From contig CAWGMW010000001.1 in NCBI GenBank assembly GCA_963823805.1, positions 1,302,001 to 1,366,000 on the forward strand: DNA of 64,000 bases, read 5' to 3'. Both the position numbers and the translations under genes were made by a program. Below, in pieces: positions 19,488 through 27,655 of the stretch. The stretch is from Telmatobacter sp963823805 (GTDB taxonomy: Bacteria; Acidobacteriota; Terriglobia; Terriglobales; Acidobacteriaceae). The notes under the pieces are model-generated. The model was not told the DNA's origin. It searched no databases and saw only the letters and a program-made list of their open reading frames with translations. Each line of letters starts with the position of its first letter. Within the stretch, counting starts at the first letter, position 1.

Positions 19488-21559
19488 GGCCGGCTGCTCC
19501 AGTAGAGAACGAGGGCGAGCGCAACAACAGCGACGGCCAGTATGCGGAGGTAGTTTTGCACGCGGCCGGTTTGCAGGCTTGCCAGCAGGCCGCCGCCTTC
19601 AGAGAGTTCCTCGCAGGTTTTGTCGAAGCCGCCGTCGACCCAGTTGATGTCGAGCAGGCGATTGAGCTGCGCCCAGAAGGAGAAGAGCGACGCGACGAGG
19701 GCAACGATACCGCCCCAGATTCGGCGGTCGATCCAATCGGCCACGCGCGCCCACCACGCATAAAAGGCGATTACCGTGACGCCGTAAAACTCGTCGACGT
19801 AGAGACGATCGCGGAGCGGATCCCAAAGCCAGGGCACGGATTTCTCAAGCACGTCGGGTTCTTCGGGCTTGGGCGATTTGTTGCCGTAAAGTCTCCAGCC
19901 GAATCCAAGGCCAAGAAAAACCACCAGCGTCGACGTGGCCATGAGCAAAAGGAAGCTCGGCTCGATCAGGCTATGGAAGCTGATCGCAGCCGCGCGCCCG
20001 TCAAGAAACGCGTGGAACCACGGCCACGCAGGAGTTCCGATGAGGCCAAGCGCCATGGCGAAAAAGGCGAGAATGACAAGCGGCGCCGTCATCACCTTCG
20101 GACTCTCATGCGCCGTTTGATGTCCGCGCCAGTAGCCAAGGAAGACGTAGCAGACCTGCCGCGTCATATAAAAAGCAGTGAGCAATGCGCCGAAGACGAG
20201 CAGGTAGAACGGACCTTTGATGGCGGCAGAATGTTGCGCGGCTCCGAGAATCCCGTCTTTCGACCAGAATCCCGAAAAGAAGATCGGGAATCCGCACAAC
20301 GCAAGCATGCCGATGGCGTAGGTGAGAAAGGTCAGCGGCATGTCGGCTCGAAGGCCGCCCATGCGGCGAATGTCCTGTTCCTCGTGGCAGCCATGAATGA
20401 CTGAACCTGCGCCGAGGAACAAGAGCGCCTTGAAGAATGCGTGGGTGATCAGATGAAACATGCCCACAGCAACCCCGCCAAGACCGAGGCCGGCCATCAT
20501 ATAACCAAGCTGCGAGACAGTCGAATAGGCGAGGATGCGCTTGATGTCGTTTTGCGCGATGGCGATCAGCGCAGCGAAGACGGCGGTGGCCGCGCCCACC
20601 CATGTGACGACGGTCAGCGCTGTTGTCGTACCGCCTGCGGGGGCGCCGATGGACATAAGCGGATAAACGCGCGCGACAAGATAAACGCCGGCAGCAACCA
20701 TGGTGGCCGCGTGGATGAGCGCGGAGACCGGCGTGGGCCCTTCCATAGCGTCGGGCAGCCAGACGTGCAGCGGAAGCTGGCCGCTTTTGCCTACGGCTCC
20801 GGCAAAGATGAGCAGCGCGATGGCGCCCGCAGCGCTCAGGCCGAGACCCGCGTGTTGTGTGAGCAGGTTCGCGAGTGCAAGTCCTTCGAGAGAGCCAATC
20901 CCGTGGTTATACAAAAGCAGCGTGCCGGTCGAGGAAAACAGCCAGACAATTCCGAGAAAAAAGAAAATATCGCCGACGCGCGTGGTGATGAATGCCTTTT
21001 TCGCTGCCGCTGCGGCCGACGGCTTCTGATACCAGAAGCCGATCAGCAGATACGACGTGAGGCCGACGATCTCCCAGCACATAAAGAGAAGCAGCAGGCT
21101 GTTCGAGATCACGACGCCCAGCATGGCTCCGGCAAAGAGCGAGAGGAAGCAGAAAAAGCGGGTGAAGTTTTCGTCGTGGGCCATGTAGCCGACGGAGTAG
21201 ATGAAGATGAGCAGGCCGACAAAGCTCACCATCACGAGCATCACGGCGGCAAGCGGATCGAGCACCCAGCCAAGGTCGACGCTCGCCGCGCCAACGTGGA
21301 TCCATGTAAAGCTGACAATCTCGCGAACGACAGCGCCGTGCACCCAGCCTCGGAGGACGTGCGCAAAGGCGATCACCGAGAGAAAGAGCGAGAAACCGAG
21401 CGAACCGACAGCCAGAACGGACGCAAGTTTGCGATGCGGCTGCCTGAGAAGTGCAATAACGCCCGACGCAACCATTGGCACGGCCGGGATGAACCACAAA
21501 ATCCTCGCGATGGAGGAAGCGGCGAATTGCGGAACGAATGAAGTGGATTCCTGGATCAA
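19484..21559 (-). CDS. nuoL: Complex I subunit L with extended lateral helix
   Basis: Distal antiporter-like subunit of 691 residues, longer than usual. Helix 5 Glu163 is in CWEIVGLTSY and helix 7 Lys258 in GAVGKSGQLPLHVWLPD. The C-terminal part from about 585 (RLYVDEFYG) to the last helix (LQTGRVQNY, about 663-671) is the lateral amphipathic helix that runs under the other pumps. By eye it is about 25-30 residues longer than ordinary NuoL, with additional sequence around WIDRRIWGGIVALVASLF. That is what is expected when a second NuoM must be spanned. It starts 5 bp downstream of nuoK's stop. Confidence 0.96.
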   Translation of the reverse strand: MIQESTSFVPQFAASSIARILWFIPAVPMVASGVIALLRQPHRKLASVLAVGSLGFSLFLSVIAFAHVLRGWVHGAVVREIVSFTWIHVGAASVDLGWVLDPLAAVMLVMVSFVGLLIFIYSVGYMAHDENFTRFFCFLSLFAGAMLGVVISNSLLLLFMCWEIVGLTSYLLIGFWYQKPSAAAAAKKAFITTRVGDIFFFLGIVWLFSSTGTLLLYNHGIGSLEGLALANLLTQHAGLGLSAAGAIALLIFAGAVGKSGQLPLHVWLPDAMEGPTPVSALIHAATMVAAGVYLVARVYPLMSIGAPAGGTTTALTVVTWVGAATAVFAALIAIAQNDIKRILAYSTVSQLGYMMAGLGLGGVAVGMFHLITHAFFKALLFLGAGSVIHGCHEEQDIRRMGGLRADMPLTFLTYAIGMLALCGFPIFFSGFWSKDGILGAAQHSAAIKGPFYLLVFGALLTAFYMTRQVCYVFLGYWRGHQTAHESPKVMTAPLVILAFFAMALGLIGTPAWPWFHAFLDGRAAAISFHSLIEPSFLLLMATSTLVVFLGLGFGWRLYGNKSPKPEEPDVLEKSVPWLWDPLRDRLYVDEFYGVTVIAFYAWWARVADWIDRRIWGGIVALVASLFSFWAQLNRLLDINWVDGGFDKTCEELSEGGGLLASLQTGRVQNYLRILAVAVVALALVLYWSSRP

Positions 21560-21563
21560 GCTC

Positions 21564-21899
21564 TCACCCCTTCATCCTGTCGATTTTGTCGAGTTCGGCG
21601 GTGTTGGTGTGGCGATAGATCGCAATCACGAGGCCCAGGCCCACGGCAGCCTCGGCCGCTGCGACGGCAATGGAGAAAATCGCGAACATCATGCCGGTGA
21701 GCGCCCCGGGATGCGGACCGAATCGCCAAAAGGCGATCAGGTTCAGGTTGGCCGCGTTGAGCATGAGCTCGATGCCGATGAGTACCAAAATAGCGTTGCG
21801 GCGAACGAGCGCGCCGCCAAGGCCGATGGCAAAGAGCAACGCCGCGACGAGAAGGTAACCGGCAAGAGGCGTCGAGAGTCCCGTCGTCACACTCGTCAT
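21564..21899 (-). CDS. nuoK: Complex I subunit K
   Basis: Small membrane subunit of 111 residues with three hydrophobic helices, homologous to MrpC. Family landmarks are GALVRRNAILVLIGIELMLNA with the conserved helix 2 Glu (in GIELML), and the later Glu in AAAEAAVGL. It starts with an ATG that overlaps the nuoJ stop by 4 bp, and nuoL begins 5 bp after its stop. It forms part of the proton path between NuoH and the antiporter subunits. Confidence 0.96.
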   Translation of the reverse strand: MTSVTTGLSTPLAGYLLVAALLFAIGLGGALVRRNAILVLIGIELMLNAANLNLIAFWRFGPHPGALTGMMFAIFSIAVAAAEAAVGLGLVIAIYRHTNTAELDKIDRMKG

Positions 21900-22396
21900 T
21901 TGGGCCTCACTTTCTCATGCATGGCCACGATCACCGCGCCGATCGTAGCGGCGGTGAGCAGCAGCGCGACAATCTCGAGCGGCAGCACGTAGCGGCCGAC
22001 CAACGCGACACCGATATCGTGCACGGTGACGGAGGGAACGATGTTCTGCTGAGGAATCGCGCTCACGCTGGCCAGCACTGCCCATCCGAGAACGGCAAAG
22101 ACGCCCGCAGCGATAACCAGTCCCAGAAACCAGGTCTTGCTGAAGACACCGTCCTTCGGCAGATCGGAGCCGCGCGTGAGCAGAATGGCGAAGACAATCA
22201 GGATGGCGACGGCGCCGATGTAAACAAGAATCTGCGCGAAGCCTGCAAACTGCGCATCAAGCTGGAGAAACAGCAGAGCCAGCCCGGCGAAGGCCACCGT
22301 GACGGCGAGCGCGCAATGAACCAGGTGCTTCAGCAGGACCGCCGCCAGGCCGCCGGCCAGCGTAAGGGCTGCAAGCAGATAGAAGATCAAGCTCAA
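21896..22396 (-). CDS. nuoJ: Complex I subunit J
   Basis: Membrane subunit of 166 residues with five predicted helices. The region VHCALAVTVAFAGLALLFLQLDAQFAGFAQILVYIGAV contains the family pattern with the pi-bulge helix 3 (QILVYIGAVAILIVFAI). It starts 13 bp after nuoH and overlaps nuoK by 4 bp. NuoJ and NuoK connect quinone chemistry to the pumping arm. Confidence 0.95.
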   Translation of the reverse strand: MSLIFYLLAALTLAGGLAAVLLKHLVHCALAVTVAFAGLALLFLQLDAQFAGFAQILVYIGAVAILIVFAILLTRGSDLPKDGVFSKTWFLGLVIAAGVFAVLGWAVLASVSAIPQQNIVPSVTVHDIGVALVGRYVLPLEIVALLLTAATIGAVIVAMHEKVRPK

Positions 22397-22408
22397 CGAT
22401 CGCGCTCC

Positions 22409-23614
22409 CTATTCAGCATAGCGGTAGCTCCTGCGGCCGAAATGCTCGCTGCGCATCTCCAGCCGGCCCATCACGACGTAAGCCGCCACGAGAATCACGG
22501 TGCAGACCACCCAGCGCGCCCATCCCTCGCCCATAAAGCGCCACAACGCTGTGACCAAAAGGTTGAGCAGCGTGAAGGGCAAAACAAATTTCCAGGCAAA
22601 GTTCATCAGCTGGTCCTGGCGCAGGCGGGGCAGCGTGCCGCGCATCCAGATGAACACGAAGATGGAGAGCATCACCTTGCCGAAAAACCAGAACCACGAA
22701 GGAACCCAGGTGAGGAACGAAAAAGGCGCCGACCAGCCGCCGAGAAACAGCGTTGTGCCGAGGCCGGAGATGGAAAACATGGCGAGATATTCGCCGAGGA
22801 AGAACAGCGCAAATTTAAAGCCTGAATACTCGGTGTGGTAGCCCGCGACCAGCTCCGACTCGCCCTCGGGCAGATCGAAGGGCGAGCGATTGGTCTCGGC
22901 AGTGGCGGCAATGGCGTACATGATAAAGCCCGCCAGGCCCCACGGTGTGAAGATGTACCAGTGAGGAAAGCCGTAGGAGTACTGGTTCTGCGCTGCGACG
23001 ATTTTGGGCAACGATAGCGAGCCGGTGATCATGACGACGGCGACGCTTGAAAGCAGCAGCACCACTTCGTAGCTGATCATTTGCGCCACGGCACGCATAG
23101 CGCCGAGCAGCGAGTATTTGTTGCGGCTCGACCAGCCCGCCATAAAGACGGAAAGCTCCGTCGCCGCGCCCATGGCGAAGAAGAACAGCAGCCCTGCGTC
23201 CATGTCGACCAGCACCATGTTGCGGCCCATGGGCAACACAGCGAAGCCCATGAAAACCGTGACCACCAGCACCAGCGGCGCGAGAAAGTGCACGGCGGCA
23301 TTGGCGCTGAGCGGGACAATGTCTTCCTTGGTGAGCGACTTGATGCCGTCGGCGATGGGTTGAAGTAGCCCATAGGGGCCAACGCGATTCGGCCCAATGC
23401 GGTTCTGAATGCGGCCAAGTCCCTTGCGCTCGAAAACCGTCGTGAGCGCGAAGAGGCCGGGAAAGACGCAAACTATGGCGATAACGCCGAGCACCACGCC
23501 TGCCGTGGGACGCAGCACGGCGGGCAGAAAACCGACGAGCCAATTGCGCAGAAGGACGAAGATCTGGTCGAGATTCACGAAGAAGGAATTTGTGGCCCCA
23601 AGCGTCGCGATCAT
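22409..23614 (-). CDS. nuoH: Complex I subunit H
   Basis: Membrane subunit of 401 residues that forms the quinone chamber and joins the peripheral and membrane arms. Hallmarks are FERKGLGRIQNRIGPNRVGPYG after helix 1, the E-channel segment ELSVFMAGW, and the acidic cytoplasmic loop AETNRSPFDLPEGESELVAG. It is somewhat longer than the roughly 330-350 residues common in the family, mainly through the N-terminus and a loop near IVAAQNQYSYGFPHW. It directly follows nuoI, which is an inverted order relative to the usual H-I. Confidence 0.96.
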   Translation of the reverse strand: MIATLGATNSFFVNLDQIFVLLRNWLVGFLPAVLRPTAGVVLGVIAIVCVFPGLFALTTVFERKGLGRIQNRIGPNRVGPYGLLQPIADGIKSLTKEDIVPLSANAAVHFLAPLVLVVTVFMGFAVLPMGRNMVLVDMDAGLLFFFAMGAATELSVFMAGWSSRNKYSLLGAMRAVAQMISYEVVLLLSSVAVVMITGSLSLPKIVAAQNQYSYGFPHWYIFTPWGLAGFIMYAIAATAETNRSPFDLPEGESELVAGYHTEYSGFKFALFFLGEYLAMFSISGLGTTLFLGGWSAPFSFLTWVPSWFWFFGKVMLSIFVFIWMRGTLPRLRQDQLMNFAWKFVLPFTLLNLLVTALWRFMGEGWARWVVCTVILVAAYVVMGRLEMRSEHFGRRSYRYAE

Positions 23615-23617
23615 CGT

Positions 23618-24268
23618 CTAGCTTCCTCCCTCGCTCTTCGCGGGCGGATTAGCCGGCGGTGAAGGATTCGCCGCAGCCGCAGCTTTGGCTGCAGCGGCTT
23701 CGGCGGCGGCCTTGGCCTTCGCTTCCACTTTGGCTTTCTCCTCGGCCAGGCGCGCATCAACCTCCGTCGCCTCGGTCGGATGGATCGAGTGGTAATACTC
23801 GTTCGATCTGGACAGTTCCTTGCGGTCGAATAGGAGGCCGCCGAAACGGTTGTCGGTGGCCAGCTCAAATTGCGTGTCCATCTTGATGGCCTCGAACGGG
23901 CAAACTTCAACGCAGATCTGGCAGCTCATGCAGACGGAAACATCGATGTCGAAGCGCGCCGGATAAAACTGCTGCTTGCCCACGTAGTCGGGCTTTTTGT
24001 CCGCGCTTTTCTCGATGTAAATGCATTTAGGCGGGCACTCTTTCTCGCAAATCTGACAGGCCACACAGCGCATGCCGGCCAGCCAATCGGCGCCGTCCCC
24101 CGGGCTCTTGGAATCGTAGACCAGGAAGGGAAAGACGCGCGCGTTTTCGGCGGTGGGAATCCGTTGTTCCGGATACTCTACCGTCGTCAGCCGCTCCGCG
24201 GAGACAAAACTGCCGAAGAAATTCCTCGCCGTCTCCGCCATCCCTTTCAGGATTCCATCACCCAGCAA
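23618..24268 (-). CDS. nuoI: Complex I subunit I, with Ala/Lys-rich tail
   Basis: Peripheral-arm protein of 216 residues that carries two [4Fe-4S] clusters (N6a and N6b) leading electrons to NuoB. Ligand sets are Cys68, 71, 74, 78 (CVACQICEKECP) and Cys113, 116, 119, 123 (CMSCQICVEVCP). The TTG start at 24268 is favoured because GGAGGT lies 5 bp upstream; the next ATG at 24241 has a weaker site. Residues from about 170 to the end form an Ala/Lys/Glu helix followed by a Pro/Ser tail that normal NuoI lacks. It lies between nuoD and nuoH, where E, F and G would be expected in a full operon. Confidence 0.95.
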   Translation of the reverse strand: MLGDGILKGMAETARNFFGSFVSAERLTTVEYPEQRIPTAENARVFPFLVYDSKSPGDGADWLAGMRCVACQICEKECPPKCIYIEKSADKKPDYVGKQQFYPARFDIDVSVCMSCQICVEVCPFEAIKMDTQFELATDNRFGGLLFDRKELSRSNEYYHSIHPTEATEVDARLAEEKAKVEAKAKAAAEAAAAKAAAAANPSPPANPPAKSEGGS

Positions 24269-24331
24269 GATAAACCTCCGGTTTGCAGCGGAGAGTTTGG
24301 GGCATTTTCCTTCGGTCTCCGCAGCGACGCA

Positions 24332-24367
24332 TGAATTGAGAACTGCGAACTACGAACTGTGAACTGG
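24332..24367. repeat. Heptamer array (GAACTNN)
   Basis: Five consecutive units of the form GAACTNN with 7-bp period fill the nuoD-nuoI gap. They are the same word as the right arm of the array between gapA and pgk. Confidence 0.8.
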
Positions 24368-24370
24368 CCG

Positions 24371-25543
24371 TCATCTGTCCACCTCTCCCAGGACAATATC
24401 CACGCTGCCAAAGATCAGTACAACGTCGGCGACATTGTGCCCCAGGCACATGTCTTCCAAAATGGTCAGGTTGATGAGGCTGGGCGGGCGCACGCGATAA
24501 CGGTAGGGATTCGGGCCGCCGTCGCTGATGAGATAAAAGCCGAGCTCGCCTTTCGGCGCTTCGATGCGGCCGTACGCCTCGCCAGGCTTGGGGCGGAAGC
24601 CGCGAATCTTCGCCTTCGCGTCCATGATCGGGCCAGAAGGAATTGCCGGGAGCGCCTGCTCAAGAATCTTGATCGACTCGCGCATTTCGAGAATGCGAAC
24701 CATGTACCGGTCGTAGATATCGCCATGGTCGCCGAGCGGAACCCGGAATTGGAAGCGATCGTAGATGCCGTAGTGATCGACCTTGCGGACGTCGTAATTC
24801 ACGCCCGACGCGCGCAACATCGGACCAGAGACTCCGGCGTTGATGGCAAGCTCGGGCCGCAGAATTCCGACTCCCTGGCAGCGCGCCATCAGAATCTCAT
24901 TGCTCGAGAGCAGTGCTTCAAACTCGTCGACAAACTCGGACAGTCCCGCGACTACTTTGCGCGTGGCGTCGACCCACGGCTCGGAAACATCCACGCGGCA
25001 GCCGCCAAAGCGCATGTAGTTGCACATCATGCGCGAGCCGGTGAGCGATTCAAAGAGGTCGAGGATCTTCTCGCGCTCCTTGAAGGCGTACATGAGCGGC
25101 GTGCCGCTTGCGCCCATCTCCTGAATGAGAAAGCCGATGGATGAAGCGTGATTCTGCACGCGCGTCAACTCGGCAAGAATCACGCGAATGTATTCGGCGC
25201 GCTCGGGAACATCCTGGCCCACAAGCTTTTCCACGGCCAGCGCGTACGCCCAGTTGTTGGTGAGCGAGCAGAAGTAGTCGAGGCGGTCGGTGTAGGGCAT
25301 CGACGCCAGATACGAAGCGCCCTCGGCAATCTTCTCGTGGTTGCGGTGCAGGTAGCCGAATACCGGCTTCAGGCGGACGACGCGCTCGCCGTCGAGCGCC
25401 ACGTCCATGCGGAAGACGCCGTGCGTCGACGGGTGATGCGGCCCCATCGCGACTTCGAGCAGCTCGCCCTCGCCGTCCGACTCAATCACCGGCGGCCGGT
25501 TCCAGCCCTCGAGCTTCTCCCCTTTGGTTTCCACAACGCTCAT
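24371..25543 (-). CDS. nuoD: Complex I subunit D (quinone-site subunit)
   Basis: Peripheral-arm subunit of 390 residues that forms most of the quinone pocket with NuoB and NuoH. GPHHPSTHG (34-42) and SMPYTDRLDY (81-90) supply His41 and Tyr84, the expected quinone ligands. It descends from [NiFe]-hydrogenase large subunits but lacks both CxxC pairs, and ends with FGSVDIVLGEVDR, so it is a true complex I subunit, unlike the hydrogenase large subunit at 47928-49010. It is separate from nuoC, not fused. Confidence 0.97.
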   Translation of the reverse strand: MSVVETKGEKLEGWNRPPVIESDGEGELLEVAMGPHHPSTHGVFRMDVALDGERVVRLKPVFGYLHRNHEKIAEGASYLASMPYTDRLDYFCSLTNNWAYALAVEKLVGQDVPERAEYIRVILAELTRVQNHASSIGFLIQEMGASGTPLMYAFKEREKILDLFESLTGSRMMCNYMRFGGCRVDVSEPWVDATRKVVAGLSEFVDEFEALLSSNEILMARCQGVGILRPELAINAGVSGPMLRASGVNYDVRKVDHYGIYDRFQFRVPLGDHGDIYDRYMVRILEMRESIKILEQALPAIPSGPIMDAKAKIRGFRPKPGEAYGRIEAPKGELGFYLISDGGPNPYRYRVRPPSLINLTILEDMCLGHNVADVVLIFGSVDIVLGEVDR

Positions 25544-25555
25544 TCTTCGTCCGTC

Positions 25556-25587
25556 CTACTCCCTATTCCCTATTGGCTATTCCCTGG
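25556..25587. repeat. Heptamer array (CTATTCC) overlapping nuoC stop
   Basis: Four to five units of CTATTCC-like sequence at 7-bp steps lie in the nuoD-nuoC junction. The array runs into the last codons of nuoC, so the end of NuoC (PGNSQ) is encoded by repeat units. Confidence 0.75.
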
Positions 25588-26241
25588 CGCGCCCTCGGCC
25601 GCGCGATGCTCCTGCGCTCGCTTGAGCACCTCATCGTGCGGCGTGGGCTCGTACTCAAAGTCGTCTGGCTCTACATAATCTTTGCGCATGGGGTGATCCT
25701 TGAATTCATCCCACATCAGCAGCCGGCGCAGGTCCGGATGACCGGCGAAAACAATGCCGTAGAGATCGAAGACCTCGCGCTCCTGAAACTCGGCCGAGCG
25801 CCAGACTGGCGTGAGCGACGGCAATTCGACCTGATCCGATCGGTTCACCGTACGCATCCTGAGCACGAGCGGCCCGTGCTTCTTCGCGACCGAATACAAG
25901 TGATAGACCGCTTCAAGACAGCCTGGCTCGACGAGCTTGCGAGTCTCTTCGACGGTTTCCTCGACTGTTTGCTCGGCACCGTCGACCGTCTTCACAACCT
26001 GACGCGTTACTTTAACTTTTTCCGCTATCTCCTTGTCGGGCCAGTCAACGCCGGAGACGTTGGAGAGAAAATCAAAGCCGAGCTCCGCATCGTCGCGGAG
26101 AAACGTTGCGACCGCAACGACGGACTCCGGCGCAAGTCGCAGCGAATGCTGCGCGGACGGGCTCGGGTTCGGCACAAGCTCTATGCCCGCGCCAGGAACC
26201 GCCGCCTCAATCGCCGCTTTGATCTCCTCGACTGTCTTCAA
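25570..26241 (-). CDS. nuoC: Complex I subunit C with charged insertion
   Basis: Peripheral-arm subunit of 223 residues. The family core is seen in FDFLSNVSGVDWPDK (57-70), AVYHLYSVAK (111-120), and the C-terminal signature WRSAEFQEREVFDLYGIVFAGHPDLRRLLM with EDHP-like KDHPMRKDYV. Between them, residues about 71-108 form a Val/Glu/Thr-rich charged insertion that typical NuoC lacks, since the family normally passes almost directly from the DYP/DWP motif to the VVYHL strand. It lies between nuoB (67 bp upstream) and nuoD (26 bp downstream). Confidence 0.95.
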   Translation of the reverse strand: MKTVEEIKAAIEAAVPGAGIELVPNPSPSAQHSLRLAPESVVAVATFLRDDAELGFDFLSNVSGVDWPDKEIAEKVKVTRQVVKTVDGAEQTVEETVEETRKLVEPGCLEAVYHLYSVAKKHGPLVLRMRTVNRSDQVELPSLTPVWRSAEFQEREVFDLYGIVFAGHPDLRRLLMWDEFKDHPMRKDYVEPDDFEYEPTPHDEVLKRAQEHRAAEGAPGNSQ

Positions 26242-26308
26242 ATTCAGCTCCCAGTTTTCAGCTCTCAGCAGATCCTCGCCACCGCGAGCCGTTCCCTGCT
26301 CTCTGTTT

Positions 26309-26923
26309 CTAGCGAATCGTTATTGGCACCGGCCAAACTCCCTTGTTCGAGGTCGGCTCCAGATCGTGCTCGCCCTGCTCCGGAACAGGAAATTCGCCCT
26401 GCGCTTCAGAGTCCAGGTGGCGCGGCCGGTCCTCGCCAGTCAACGGCTGGCCATCGATCTTTTTTTGCAGCGTCATGAAGGCCTGAATCAATGCTTCAGG
26501 CCGCGGCGGGCAACCGGGAATGTGCACGTCAACGGGAATGTATCGGTCGATGCCCTTGAGCACGTTGTAGCCCTGCTTGAACGGTCCGCCGGAGATGGCG
26601 CACGCGCCCATGGCGATCACGTAGCGCGGCTCGGCCATTTGGTTGTAGAGGCGCACAACCTGCGGCGCCATCTTCTTGGTCACAGTGCCGGAGACGATCA
26701 TCAGATCTGCTTGCCGCGGCGAGGGACGAAAGACCTCGGCGCCGAAACGAGCCAGATCGTAGCGCGCCATGGTCGTGGCGATCATCTCGATGGCACAACA
26801 GGCCAGCCCGAATTGCATGGGCCACACCGAGCTGCGCCGGCCCCAGTTGTAGAGCTCCTCGATGGTCGTGACGAAGATGCCCTGCTTGCCCAGTTCGATC
26901 TTCAGGTTTTGGTCAACAGCCAT
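26309..26923 (-). CDS. nuoB: Complex I subunit B (cluster N2)
   Basis: Peripheral-arm subunit of 204 residues that holds the terminal [4Fe-4S] cluster N2. The ligands are tandem Cys42-Cys43 in GLACCAIEM, Cys108 in GACAISGG and Cys138 in IPGCPPRPE. The tandem Cys pair distinguishes it from the hydrogenase small subunit at 45577-46071, which has CxxC. A polar C-terminal tail of about 40 residues follows the conserved core. It lies 136 bp downstream of nuoA and the gap holds a heptamer array. Confidence 0.97.
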   Translation of the reverse strand: MAVDQNLKIELGKQGIFVTTIEELYNWGRRSSVWPMQFGLACCAIEMIATTMARYDLARFGAEVFRPSPRQADLMIVSGTVTKKMAPQVVRLYNQMAEPRYVIAMGACAISGGPFKQGYNVLKGIDRYIPVDVHIPGCPPRPEALIQAFMTLQKKIDGQPLTGEDRPRHLDSEAQGEFPVPEQGEHDLEPTSNKGVWPVPITIR

Positions 26924-27023
26924 AAGTCGCTCCGATTCTCAAACCAGTGAACGGTGGACATTGATCAGTAGTCAGCACGCTTCGTCTTCCAACCGTCGCG
27001 GCTTTCGTCGATTGCACGAAAAA

Positions 27024-27055
27024 CTGTTCCCTATTCCCTGATCCCTGTTCCCTGC
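27024..27055. repeat. Heptamer array (CTGTTCC)
   Basis: Four units of CTRWTCC with strict 7-bp spacing lie between nuoA and nuoB, ending just before the nuoA stop. It is the same family as the array at 25556. Confidence 0.8.
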
Positions 27056-27059
27056 TTTT

Positions 27060-27431
27060 TCACTGCCACGTCAGCACGCCCTTCGCCCACGCCCACGCCA
27101 GCCCCTCAACCAACAGCAGGACAAAGACCAGCATGGCCGCGCACGCTGCTGCACCCAAGCCCGTAAATGCAACCGCAAATGGAAGCAGGAATACCGCTTC
27201 CACGTCGAAGATGAGAAAAATGATCCCGTAAAGGTAGTAGGCCGAATGAAACTGCATCCACGCGTCGCCCTTCGACTCCAGGCCGCACTCATAGATGGCG
27301 TTCTTGACCGCGTTAGGCTTGGCCGGCGAATACACTCTGGCCCAGAGCCAGGCCAACCCCAGCGGGGCAAGGCCGAAGCCCAGGGCCGCTGCGAACAAAA
27401 CTGCCAAAGAAAAGTAGGGACTGGAAGCCAT
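27060..27431 (-). CDS. nuoA: Complex I subunit A
   Basis: Membrane subunit of 123 residues with three helices, first gene of the nuo operon. The family signature is NAIYECGLESKGDA (44-57), with the loop Cys in YECG, followed by FHSAYYLYGIIFLIFDVEAVFLLPFA containing the conserved Asp and Glu of helix 2. The ATG at 27431 is followed directly by the first helix. The operon then runs B, C, D, I, H, J, K, L, M, M, N; no E, F or G gene is present anywhere in the window. Confidence 0.96.
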   Translation of the reverse strand: MASSPYFSLAVLFAAALGFGLAPLGLAWLWARVYSPAKPNAVKNAIYECGLESKGDAWMQFHSAYYLYGIIFLIFDVEAVFLLPFAVAFTGLGAAACAAMLVFVLLLVEGLAWAWAKGVLTWQ

Positions 27432-27592
27432 TGTGGAAAGCGTTTCTTACTCTTTCAAGCTACCAGTTTGAGGCCGGTCTTGGCGAAGGAGTTGGCGTCG
27501 ATTCCTGCCATTCAAGCTGCTTTTTCCACCATTTATCCCATCAGGTGAACCGTTGGCTGAATCGCTCGCCCATGCCCGCCCCGGCGTCCATT

Positions 27593-27649
27593 TAGCGCCG
27601 GTCTCCTGACCGGTCCGCCGTGGCGGATGCGGGCGCCCACGCCCGCACC
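27593..27649. repeat. Interspersed double-hairpin repeat, copy 1
   Basis: This copy reads GCGCCGGTCTCCTGACCGG, then TCCGCCGTGGCGGA, then TGCGGGCGCCCACGCCCGCA: three small GC hairpins. It shares the first and last hairpins with copies at 53651-53702 and 58305-58370. It lies between the phosphoesterase stop and nuoA, in the leader region of the nuo operon, and could act as a terminator-like or RNA-stability element. Confidence 0.65.
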
Positions 27650-27655
27650 TGCTGA

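Noticed and set aside
24332..27055. Possible CRISPR or leader structures
   Set aside because: Repeat units are 7 bp, degenerate and contiguous; there are no 25-40 bp repeats or unique spacers, and no cas gene is present.
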